Assembly (NCBI GenBank): GCA_903918325.1
Contig: CAIXDY010000138.1
Coordinates: 1-16,881, forward strand
Source of the DNA: an uncultured Actinomycetes bacterium
Lineage (GTDB): Bacteria; Actinomycetota; Actinomycetes; Nanopelagicales; Nanopelagicaceae
Direction: 5' to 3'
DNA length: 16,881 nt
The position numbers and the translations under genes were made by a program. The notes under the pieces are model-generated. The model made no database searches, was not told where the DNA came from, and saw only the letters and a program-made list of their open reading frames with translations. Below, piece by piece: positions 7,102 through 13,216 of the stretch; position 1 is the first letter of the stretch, and each line of letters opens with the position of its first letter.

Positions 7102-7928
7102 TTGCCGGCCTTTTCTCGTGGATACGAACCGAGGAAGCGAATATCTTGGCAGATAGCTCGCAACGCTTCTATTGTCTCCTTTACAGGAGCATCGTTCACG
7201 TGGCCCTCGGCATCAATAATGAAATGGTAGTGGCCAAGTTCCAAACCAGTTGGACGTGACTGAATAAAAGTTAGGTTTACATCGCGCTTGGCAAACTCAG
7301 TCAAAATATCGAGCAAGGCACCCGCGTGGTCAATACCGATGAAGACCGCCATTGACGTGCGATCAAAGCCCGTGGCTTTAGGTGGCGTCGCAGGTTTTGA
7401 AACTAAAACAAATCGAGTAATCGCTCCAACAATGTCGCCGATGTTGTCGGCAATAACTGTTAAGCCGTAATGAGCTGCAGCGACGGGTGCAGCAATGGCG
7501 GCATCAAATTCACCGCGGCCAATTGCTTCGGCAGCTGCAGCAGTTGATGCGGTAGAAATTAATTCTGCATCTGGATAATTTTTAGCGATATACGCGCGGC
7601 ATTGTGCTTCTGCGTGTGGGTGCGTAGCGATGCGGCGGATATTAACGGTGTCGCGCTTAGCCATTAAAGCAAAAGAAACGGGCAAAGTAACTTCACCAAC
7701 GATTGATAAAGGTGTTCCGGTTGCTAATTCATCAAGAGTGCGTGCAACAACACCTTCAACTGAGTTTTCAATAGGGACTAAAGCAAAGTGGGCTTTACCA
7801 ACCCGAACTGCATCAAGTGCAGCAGTGACATTTGCATAGGGGATGAGGGAGTCATTAGAAGAAGTGATCTTTTTTAGAGCAGCTTCGGTGAATGTTCCTT
7901 TGGGGCCAAGATATGCATATGTGCTCAC
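7098..7928 (-). CDS. pheA: Prephenate dehydratase
   Basis: This enzyme converts prephenate to phenylpyruvate in phenylalanine synthesis, 276 residues, as a stand-alone dehydratase without chorismate mutase. Residues 1-180 form the catalytic domain: YLGPKGTFTEAA at the N-terminus, VPIENSVEGVV at 51-61, and the catalytic TRF at 171-173. An ACT domain (about 190-270) for phenylalanine feedback follows, with GALLDIL and QSRPTGLELGHY. The usual ESRP allosteric motif reads QSRP here (223-226). The start is GTG, three bases after the preceding phosphodiesterase stop, with no clear Shine-Dalgarno, so translation probably depends on coupling. The pheA-serS neighbourhood is conserved in actinobacteria. 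Confidence 0.95.
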   Translation of the reverse strand: MSTYAYLGPKGTFTEAALKKITSSNDSLIPYANVTAALDAVRVGKAHFALVPIENSVEGVVARTLDELATGTPLSIVGEVTLPVSFALMAKRDTVNIRRIATHPHAEAQCRAYIAKNYPDAELISTASTAAAAEAIGRGEFDAAIAAPVAAAHYGLTVIADNIGDIVGAITRFVLVSKPATPPKATGFDRTSMAVFIGIDHAGALLDILTEFAKRDVNLTFIQSRPTGLELGHYHFIIDAEGHVNDAPVKETIEALRAICQDIRFLGSYPREKAGK

Positions 7929-7931
7929 TGA

Positions 7932-8609
7932 CTAATGATACCCGAGCACCTTACGTGCATATGACGGATTATTTGTAATGAGCACCTCAACGCCATTGTC
8001 AGAGCAAAAGCGCATATCGTCGCCATCATCGACAGTCCAGACATATAACGGCTTGCTTTCTTGGGTCAATTCAGGATTTGAGCGTAGAAATTCCACACTA
8101 GGGCCAAGAATTGGCGCGGAAGTAAAGCGGCGCATCAAGTAATTAAATCTATCTTCTAAAAGTGCAACGGTTTTAATTTTCGGATTGATCTTTCGAACAT
8201 TTTCAATAGCTAGCCATGAGAATGACATGATCACTACATCCGCGGTTAATTCTTCTTCGGCGAGCAGTTCAAGAACTTTCTTTTCTACCGCGCTTCCTTG
8301 AGGAACTGGATGTTTAGTTTCAATCGCTAGTTCCATTTCATTATCGCGCGCAAGTTCTAATAACTCTTCTAACAAAAGCGCCTGCGGATAATGTTTTCTA
8401 ATTTCCGGATAGGTCATTTCAGCAATTCGCCCAGCAAAACCCGCGGTCCGCTTCATGTCAGCGTCATGCCACAACAGCAATTGGTTGTCTTTAGTTAGGC
8501 GGACATCGCACTCCATGCCGTCAGCGCCTTGATCCACTGCGGCTTTATAAGCATCCATTGTCATTTCTGGGAAATCTATGGATGCTCCGCGGTGGGCATA
8601 AATTTTCAT
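7932..8609 (-). CDS. Glycerophosphodiester phosphodiesterase
   Basis: A 225-residue GDPD-family TIM-barrel enzyme that hydrolyses glycerophosphodiesters to glycerol-3-phosphate and an alcohol. The catalytic set is visible: His6-Arg7 in AHRG, Glu33 and Asp35 in ECDV, and His48 in WHDAD. The common PENT motif after HRG reads PEMT. Later strands contain AIETKHP, VIMSFSW, VALLEDR and the terminal VWTVDD...VLITNNPS. No signal peptide is present, so it acts in the cytosol (UgpQ-like rather than secreted GlpQ). It is the first gene of the minus-strand pheA-serS-HAD operon. Its ATG has no Shine-Dalgarno and is preceded at exact leaderless spacing by TAATCT. Confidence 0.92.
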   Translation of the reverse strand: MKIYAHRGASIDFPEMTMDAYKAAVDQGADGMECDVRLTKDNQLLLWHDADMKRTAGFAGRIAEMTYPEIRKHYPQALLLEELLELARDNEMELAIETKHPVPQGSAVEKKVLELLAEEELTADVVIMSFSWLAIENVRKINPKIKTVALLEDRFNYLMRRFTSAPILGPSVEFLRSNPELTQESKPLYVWTVDDGDDMRFCSDNGVEVLITNNPSYARKVLGYH

Positions 8610-8615
8610 GATTAA

Positions 8616-8621
8616 AGATTA
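8616..8621 (-). promoter_or_regulatory. -10 element for leaderless transcript of the phosphodiesterase operon
   Basis: TAATCT on the minus strand matches the actinobacterial TANNNT -10. Six bases separate it from the ATG, so the expected transcription start is the A of the start codon at 8609. There is no Shine-Dalgarno sequence in this stretch, which agrees with a leaderless mRNA. Confidence 0.6.
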
Positions 8622-8629
8622 ACAGGGGT

Positions 8630-8635
8630 TAGGCT
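8630..8635 (+). promoter_or_regulatory. -10 element for pstP-pknB
   Basis: TAGGCT fits TANNNT. The expected start of transcription is at 8642-8643, which would make the second ATG (8643) a leaderless start and leave the first ATG (8637) untranscribed. An AGGGG at 8624-8628 would serve the first ATG only if transcription starts further upstream, so the two readings compete. Confidence 0.45.
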
Positions 8636-8636
8636 T

Positions 8637-9416
8637 ATGCCCATGACCGCGTTTTATTTCCAGAGCAATGCGCGCTCGGCCGACGGTTTACACCGAAGCG
8701 GAAATGAAGATTCTGCTTTTGTTTCAGGCCGCTTAATTGCCGTCGCCGATGGAATGGGTGGTCACGCTGGTGGTGAAGTTGCTTCACGTATTGCTATACA
8801 GACCTTGCAAAAACTAACACCTGTATTAACTAATGTAGATATCGATCCCGATTCAACTGAAGACTTATTGCTTAATTCACTTCACACAATTGATTCTGAA
8901 ATTGGCGAATACGCCGAAGAAGTAATTGAAGTTCGTGGAATGGGCACAACACTCACGGCGCTATTACTTGTTGATTCCAACGTTGCACTATTACATGTCG
9001 GTGATTCACGGTGTTATCGGTTGCGCGGAAATACTTTTGAACAATTAAGTAATGACCACACCGTTATTCAAGAATTACTTAACCAGGGCACAATTTCTCA
9101 ATCTGAAGTTGCCGACCATCCGCAACGCTCGGTATTAACGCAAGCGTTAATGGGTCAAGGAACTGTGGTGCCAGTTTTACAAATGTATGAAGCTAAAGTT
9201 AAAGATAGATATCTGCTGTGCAGTGATGGTTTATCAGCCGTTTTAACCGATAAAGAAATCAAAGCTTTGTTAAAGAAATCCAACAAAGAAGATGCCGTAA
9301 AAGCACTCATTGAGGCGACCTACATTAATGATGCGCCCGACAATGTAACGGTGATTGTGGCTGACATAACCGAAGAAGAAGTTACCGCACATCAATTATT
9401 AGGAGCTGCGCAATGA
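8637..9416 (+). CDS. pstP: PP2C-family Ser/Thr protein phosphatase (PstP-like)
   Basis: This metal-dependent protein phosphatase is expected to reverse phosphorylation by the PknB kinase encoded in the overlapping next gene, 259 residues. PPM motifs are all present: RSGNEDSAF with metal Asp25, VADGMGGHAGGE with Asp38, GMGTTLTALL, LHVGDSRCYRL, DHTVIQELL, LLCSDGLS and the terminal DNVTVIV with the last metal Asp. The protein ends soon after the catalytic domain. It has none of the transmembrane and extracellular part found in Mycobacterium PstP, so it should be soluble. Start may be ATG 8637 or ATG 8643; the latter agrees with the -10 element. Its stop overlaps pknB as ATGA. The FHA-domain gene that usually precedes pstP is absent. 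Confidence 0.93.
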   Translation: MPMTAFYFQSNARSADGLHRSGNEDSAFVSGRLIAVADGMGGHAGGEVASRIAIQTLQKLTPVLTNVDIDPDSTEDLLLNSLHTIDSEIGEYAEEVIEVRGMGTTLTALLLVDSNVALLHVGDSRCYRLRGNTFEQLSNDHTVIQELLNQGTISQSEVADHPQRSVLTQALMGQGTVVPVLQMYEAKVKDRYLLCSDGLSAVLTDKEIKALLKKSNKEDAVKALIEATYINDAPDNVTVIVADITEEEVTAHQLLGAAQ

Positions 9417-10963
9417 TTAATCAGCTCTTAGGTGGTCGATATCAATTAGGTGAAATGATTGGTACTGGCGGAATGGCCGATGTGTATGTCGCTCAAGATA
9501 CGCGCCTTGCTCGACAAGTTGCCGTCAAAATTTTGCGCAGTGATTTAGCGCGTGATCCATCTTTCGTCGCCCGCTTCAGAAAAGAGGCGCTAGCTGCGGC
9601 CGGACTTAACCACCCAGGAATTGTTGCCGTATATGACTCCGGGGAAGATCCAGCGCCATACATTGTTATGGAACTTATCTCGGGTTATACCTTGCGCGAT
9701 TTAATTCATAAAGGAGAACGAGTTCCACTTAAGCGCGCGCTTGAAATTGGTGAAGGAATTTTAGCGGCGCTGGAATATTCACATGAGCGCGGAATTGTTC
9801 ACCGCGACATTAAACCTGCCAACATCATGATTACTGATCATGGTGATGTAAAAGTGATGGATTTTGGAATTGCCCGCGCTTTAGCTGATTTAGGTGCCAC
9901 GTTAACTAGTACGTGGAACATTGTTGGCACTGCGCAGTATTTATCACCAGAACAAGCTTTGGGTGAAGTTGCTGATCTGCGTAGTGATATTTATTCCACG
10001 GGATGTTTGTTGTATGAAGTTCTTACTGGCAAGCCACCCTTTTCTGGAGATACGCCAGTTTCAATTGCTTACCAACATGTATCTGGGGTTTTAGTTGCAC
10101 CAAGCAAAATTCAACCTGAACTTCCAGAAGGTGTTGATATCATTCTGGCAGTTGCCTTAGCTAAGAAACCTGAAGATAGATATCAATCAGCGGGCTTGAT
10201 GTTGGATGATTTATTTAAAATTGGTACTGGCCAGGCTTTAACTACAACAATTCCTAAAGTCAAAATTTCGCGCCGCAAAATTTTAATTGCTGCATTGAGT
10301 TCGGTGGTGGCAGTTGGGTTGATAGGCGCCGGACTATTTATAACCCGCCCAAGTTCTAACTCAGCCTCTAATCCACAAATTCCAAATGTGGTTGGGTTAA
10401 CACAAGCTGATGCGCAAGCGATGTTAAAAGATTATGTTGTAACAATTCAGCACGCACATGATGCCGTGATTCCTTTAAATAGAGTTGCTAGCCAAATCCC
10501 TCTTGCTACAACTAAAGCCCAAAAAGGTTCTGGTGTTGTATTAACCATCTCAGATGGCCCGGGCGATGCGGCAATCCCAGAGAATTTAGTAGGTATGTCT
10601 TTAAATGATGCGCGTGCAGCTTTAGCGGCAGTTGGTTTAGTAATCGCGCAAACTCAAGCTGTTGCATCAGATCAAGCATTAGGAACGGTTTTGAAAGTTA
10701 CACCAGATCCTGGTTCAACTATTACTGCTGGTACTGGCGTTGTTCTTCAAATTGCAAGTGGTCAAGTTGATGTTCCATCACTAATTGGAACCGATGCAAT
10801 TCAAGCAAAAACAATTTTAGTTCAAGCCGGCTTCCTAGTTAAAGAAATTGATGCATACGATGCAACTGCACCAATTGGAACGGTTATTCGACAGGCACCT
10901 GATGGCGGTACAACACAAACAATTGGTAAATCAGTAACGATTACGGTTAACAAAGCCCCTTAA
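9413..10963 (+). CDS. pknB: PASTA-domain Ser/Thr protein kinase
   Basis: This membrane kinase senses peptidoglycan or muropeptides outside and phosphorylates division and wall proteins inside, 516 residues. The kinase domain (about 8-270) has the glycine loop GTGGMADV, Lys39, Glu58, the catalytic HRDIKPAN loop (Asp132), DFG at 150-152, an activation loop with TST (Thr165/Thr167, matching the PknB TxT autophosphorylation site) and SPE at 178-180. A basic KISRRK stretch precedes a single membrane helix at about 288-311. Three extracellular PASTA repeats follow (about 322-385, 388-452 and 453-514); Mycobacterium PknB has four. The adjacent PP2C gene is its likely antagonist. It converges on trpG with a shared TTAA and no terminator hairpin. 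Confidence 0.96.
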   Translation: MINQLLGGRYQLGEMIGTGGMADVYVAQDTRLARQVAVKILRSDLARDPSFVARFRKEALAAAGLNHPGIVAVYDSGEDPAPYIVMELISGYTLRDLIHKGERVPLKRALEIGEGILAALEYSHERGIVHRDIKPANIMITDHGDVKVMDFGIARALADLGATLTSTWNIVGTAQYLSPEQALGEVADLRSDIYSTGCLLYEVLTGKPPFSGDTPVSIAYQHVSGVLVAPSKIQPELPEGVDIILAVALAKKPEDRYQSAGLMLDDLFKIGTGQALTTTIPKVKISRRKILIAALSSVVAVGLIGAGLFITRPSSNSASNPQIPNVVGLTQADAQAMLKDYVVTIQHAHDAVIPLNRVASQIPLATTKAQKGSGVVLTISDGPGDAAIPENLVGMSLNDARAALAAVGLVIAQTQAVASDQALGTVLKVTPDPGSTITAGTGVVLQIASGQVDVPSLIGTDAIQAKTILVQAGFLVKEIDAYDATAPIGTVIRQAPDGGTTQTIGKSVTITVNKAP

Positions 10964-11592
10964 GAACGCGTTCCAACTACTGGTGATAAACCAACGGCTT
11001 TTTGGCGAGCGCTTGTATCTCCACACATTGTTAACCAGTTAGCTAACATGCGATGACCGTGTTCAGTTAAAACTGATTCGGGGTGGAACTGCACGCCTTC
11101 AATTGGCAAAGTTCGGTGGCGCATCGACATAACAATTCCTGATTCAGTTGCTCCAGTAATCTCTAGATCGGCACCGACCGTATCGCGCTCTACACACAGT
11201 GAGTGATAACGCGTTGCAGTAAATGGTGATGGCAACCCTTCAAAAACTCCTTGTTGGTGGTGATGCACAAGTGAAGTTTTTCCATGAAGTAATTCCGGTG
11301 CCCTAGAAACTGTTGCACCAAAAGCTACGCCAATTGCTTGGTGACCTAAACAAACCCCAAACAATGGAATCTTTTTAGTTGCGCAAAATTTAATCATCGC
11401 AACACTCACGCCAGCTTTTTCTGGAACTCCAGGTCCGGGTGAGATAAGTACCCCGTCATAGTTAGCGGCATCTTCAGCGGCCACGGCATCGTTTCGCACG
11501 ACTGTGCATTCGGCGCCTAACTGCTGCAGGTACTGCACCAAATTAAAGACAAATGAGTCGTAGTTATCGACGACGAGGATCCGGGTGGCCAT
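10960..11592 (-). CDS. trpG: Glutamine amidotransferase of anthranilate / aminodeoxychorismate synthase
   Basis: This class I glutamine amidotransferase supplies ammonia from glutamine to a chorismate-using partner (TrpE for tryptophan or PabB for folate), 210 residues. It starts with the typical ILVVDNYDSFVFNLVQYL. The catalytic triad is Cys81 in GVCLGHQAIG with His170 and Glu172 in VQFHPES, and the oxyanion segment is ISPGPGVP. No trpE or pabB lies in the window, so the partner is unknown; many actinobacteria use one amphibolic subunit. I chose the ATG at 11592-11590 by family alignment. An in-frame ATG at 11610 would add six residues, and the longer frame to 11676 would overlap crgA. The gene diverges from crgA, as in the mycobacterial locus. 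Confidence 0.92.
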   Translation of the reverse strand: MATRILVVDNYDSFVFNLVQYLQQLGAECTVVRNDAVAAEDAANYDGVLISPGPGVPEKAGVSVAMIKFCATKKIPLFGVCLGHQAIGVAFGATVSRAPELLHGKTSLVHHHQQGVFEGLPSPFTATRYHSLCVERDTVGADLEITGATESGIVMSMRHRTLPIEGVQFHPESVLTEHGHRMLANWLTMCGDTSARQKAVGLSPVVGTRS

Positions 11593-11614
11593 AGGAGCAT
11601 TCTTGCTCATGGTG

Positions 11615-11620
11615 TATCTT
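11615..11620 (+). promoter_or_regulatory. -10 element for leaderless crgA transcript
   Basis: TATCTT fits TANNNT and ends six bases before the crgA ATG, which places the transcription start exactly on the A at 11627. No Shine-Dalgarno is present before that ATG. No clear -35 was seen. Confidence 0.55.
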
Positions 11621-11626
11621 TCGCGT

Positions 11627-11893
11627 ATGCCTAAATCAAAGCTCCGCAAGAAAGTTGAAGAAAGCCGTGCGCGCACTCAGGATGTTGTGGTTCACGCACC
11701 ACATGAGCCACTTGAGAGCCCTAAATGGCTAGCTCCAACGATGGTTGCCGGCTTTTTGATCGGCCTTTTCTGGATCGTGACGTACTACGTCACTCAAACT
11801 AATTATCCAATTCCAGGAATCGGCGCATGGAACATGATTATTGGCTTTAGCTTTATCGGTGTTGGCTTTTCACTCGCCACACGTTGGCGCTAA
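11627..11893 (+). CDS. crgA: Cell division protein CrgA
   Basis: A small actinobacterial divisome protein, 88 residues, which in Mycobacterium and Streptomyces binds FtsZ and septal peptidoglycan enzymes and helps recruit them. It begins with the family signature MPKSKLRKK. It has two membrane helices (about 34-56 and 67-85) and ends with the diagnostic GAWN...RW block. The open frame extends back to 11585, but the MPKSK start at 11627 is fixed by the family N-terminus and by a leaderless -10 element. It sits between a divergent trpG and a convergent rhomboid gene, the conserved origin-proximal position. A PknB-class kinase encoded nearby is a plausible regulator, as known for related divisome proteins. 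Confidence 0.94.
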   Translation: MPKSKLRKKVEESRARTQDVVVHAPHEPLESPKWLAPTMVAGFLIGLFWIVTYYVTQTNYPIPGIGAWNMIIGFSFIGVGFSLATRWR

Positions 11894-11904
11894 CACTTCT
11901 TTAA

Positions 11905-11918
11905 TTACACCGTTGTAA
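11905..11918. repeat. Small inverted repeat after crgA
   Basis: TTACA and TGTAA flank a four-base CCGT loop, 12 bases after the crgA stop. The stem is only five base pairs and has no T-tract on either strand, so it is a weak terminator candidate at best. Confidence 0.3.
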
Positions 11919-11920
11919 CT

Positions 11921-11952
11921 CTCTCCACATTGTGGGTAACGCCTGTGGATAA
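11921..11952. promoter_or_regulatory. Cluster of DnaA-box-like sites
   Basis: Three 9-mers lie within 32 bases of the crgA-rhomboid spacer. TGTGGATAA at 11944-11952 is the exact reverse complement of the TTATCCACA DnaA box. TGTGGGTAA at 11931-11939 has one mismatch in the same orientation. CTCTCCACA at 11921-11929 has two mismatches in the opposite orientation, so that CCACA-T-TGTGG forms an inverted repeat. Binding by DnaA is inferred from sequence only. The spacer is too short and lacks an AT-rich unwinding region to be a full origin. Confidence 0.5.
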
Positions 11953-11956
11953 CTCT

Positions 11957-12490
11957 TTAGCGTTTATTGAGAACAAGCTGGCCGGCAATTAGTCCGCCCA
12001 CCAAACCACCTAGGTGAGCTTTCCAATCCACTCCCCCTAAAACAAAACCGATCGCAAAGTTAATTCCGATAATTACATAGATTGAACGCGTATCGGCGCC
12101 GATTCGTTTTCCAACAATTGCTAAAGCCCCAAATAAACCAAAGATCGCACCTGATGCACCAACTGAATAACTCAGTGGTGATGCAAAGTAAGCCGAGGTT
12201 AATGATCCGGTTAGTAAAGAGAAAAAGAAAATAATCAGTACTTTATTTTTTCCAAAAGCTGCTTCAAGGGGATTGCCTAAAACCATGAGTGCATACATAT
12301 TAAAACCTAAATGCATGAGTCCGGCGTGAACAAGGGCCACGGTAAATAAGCGCCACCATTCGTTAGTCGCTTTTAAATAATCTAAATTGGGAAGAACTAA
12401 ATGCGTTTGAATTGAGGGAACAATCAGCTGCAGCAGATATGCACCGCAGATGACTGCGATTAAAGAGTAAGTAGCTGAGCGTTTAAGCAA
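11957..12490 (-). CDS. Rhomboid-family intramembrane serine protease
   Basis: A six-helix membrane protease that cleaves substrates within the membrane, 177 residues from a TTG start at 12490. The GlpG-like active-site set is complete: HAGLMHLGFN (His55, His60, Asn64), the serine of GASGAIFG (Ser113) and the histidine of HLGGLVGG (His159). The frame is open up to an ATG at 12565, but that start would overlap ppiA by 83 bases and add a polar 25-residue leader. The TTG gives an 8-base overlap and begins just before the first helix. No strong Shine-Dalgarno precedes either, so the start is uncertain. A rhomboid after ppiA and before crgA is the usual actinobacterial order. Substrates are unknown. 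Confidence 0.9.
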   Translation of the reverse strand: MLKRSATYSLIAVICGAYLLQLIVPSIQTHLVLPNLDYLKATNEWWRLFTVALVHAGLMHLGFNMYALMVLGNPLEAAFGKNKVLIIFFFSLLTGSLTSAYFASPLSYSVGASGAIFGLFGALAIVGKRIGADTRSIYVIIGINFAIGFVLGGVDWKAHLGGLVGGLIAGQLVLNKR

Positions 12491-13010
12491 CGGTAACGCT
12501 GTTGATTGTGATTGGTGTTGAAGGCTTGTCTTGAGCACCTGTCTTTGCCTTACCAATAGCATCAACTACAGCCTGGCTAGCGGAATCCTTTACTTCACCA
12601 AAGATTGAATGCTTGCGGTTCAACCATGTTGTTGGTGCAACAGTAATAAAGAACTGTGAACCATTTGTTCCTGGACCTGAGTTAGCCATCGCAAGAATGT
12701 AAGGACGATCAAAAACTAACTCTCCGTGAAATTCATCGGCGAATCGATAACCAGGTCCACCAGTTCCTTGACCAAGTGGATCTCCACCTTGAATCATGAA
12801 GCCGTCGATGACGCGGTGAAAAATTGTGCCGTCATAAAGATTTGCCTTTGTCTTATTTCCAGTGCGTGGATCAGTCCACTCTTTTGCTCCTGTTGCTAAC
12901 TCAACAAAGTTTGCAACTGTTTTTGGTGCGTGATTAGGAAATAGTTCGATGACAATGTCACCGAGTGATGTATGTAGGGTCGCGCTTGATACATTTATTG
13001 AATCTGTCAT
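12483..13010 (-). CDS. ppiA: Cyclophilin-type peptidyl-prolyl isomerase
   Basis: This cytosolic cyclophilin catalyses cis-trans isomerisation of X-Pro bonds, 175 residues with no signal peptide. Active-site residues are FHRVIDGFMIQGGDP (Arg66, Phe71, Gln74), MANSGPGTNGSQFFIT (Phe120) and WLNRKHSIFG (Trp129, His134). The tryptophan suggests a cyclosporin-sensitive pocket. An insert around 42-58, EWTDPRTGNKTKANL, resembles the longer loop of mycobacterial PpiA. The ATG at 13010 is the only start codon in the N-terminal part of the frame, and it lies one base past the 3' end of tRNA-Ala. Any Shine-Dalgarno would have to be inside the tRNA. Expression therefore seems tied to the tRNA transcript. 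Confidence 0.95.
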   Translation of the reverse strand: MTDSINVSSATLHTSLGDIVIELFPNHAPKTVANFVELATGAKEWTDPRTGNKTKANLYDGTIFHRVIDGFMIQGGDPLGQGTGGPGYRFADEFHGELVFDRPYILAMANSGPGTNGSQFFITVAPTTWLNRKHSIFGEVKDSASQAVVDAIGKAKTGAQDKPSTPITINSVTVA

Positions 13011-13011
13011 G

Positions 13012-13084
13012 TGGAGACCAGGGGAATCGAACCCCTAACCCCCGCCTTGCAAAGGCGGTGCTCTACCAATTGAGCTAGGTCCCC
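13012..13084 (-). tRNA. tRNA-Ala (anticodon TGC)
   Basis: A 73-base tRNA on the minus strand with acceptor GGGGACC/GGTCTCC and discriminator A. It contains the G3-U70 wobble pair, the alanine identity element. The anticodon arm CCGCC-TTTGCAA-GGCGG gives TGC. CCA is not encoded: the discriminator is followed by a single C and then the ppiA ATG. It forms a pair with tRNA-Ile 14 bases upstream, as is usual after gyrA in actinobacteria. Confidence 0.97.
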
Positions 13085-13098
13085 GTTTGAGAGCGGGG

Positions 13099-13173
13099 TG
13101 GGCCTAGATGGACTCGAACCATCGACCTCTTCCTTATCAGGGAAGCGCTCTAACCAGGCTGAGCTATAGGCCC
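13099..13173 (-). tRNA. tRNA-Ile (anticodon GAT)
   Basis: A 75-base tRNA on the minus strand with perfect acceptor stem GGGCCTA/TAGGCCC and discriminator A. The anticodon arm CTTCC-CTGATAA-GGAAG gives GAT. The bases after the discriminator are CCCC, so no CCA is encoded. It follows gyrA and precedes tRNA-Ala on the same transcript. Confidence 0.97.
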
Positions 13174-13205
13174 GCAATAAAGATGAATCTCGATTGCAGA
13201 AGCGC

Positions 13206-13216
13206 AAGGTTACCTT
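13206..13216. repeat. Perfect 11-base palindrome over the tRNA promoter
   Basis: AAGGT and ACCTT flank one central base. The site covers the candidate -10 hexamer of the tRNA-Ile/tRNA-Ala promoter, so it could be an operator. The length is short enough to occur by chance. Confidence 0.3.

Noticed and set aside
6725..7156. Plus-strand 143-residue frame antisense to serS
   Set aside because: It is Ser/Ala-rich and arises from the reverse complement of the charged coiled-coil arm of serS; no start signals or family resemblance.
11593..11676. Longer trpG starting at 11676
   Set aside because: It would overlap the first 50 bases of crgA and adds residues not found before the ILVVDNYDSF start of the family.
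11894..11956. Chromosomal origin in the crgA-rhomboid spacer
   Set aside because: It is only 63 bases with no AT-rich unwinding stretch. In actinobacteria oriC is expected beside dnaA, to the right of gyrB.
13007..13207. Minus-strand open frame covering tRNA-Ala and tRNA-Ile
   Set aside because: It is a translation of two well-formed tRNA genes.
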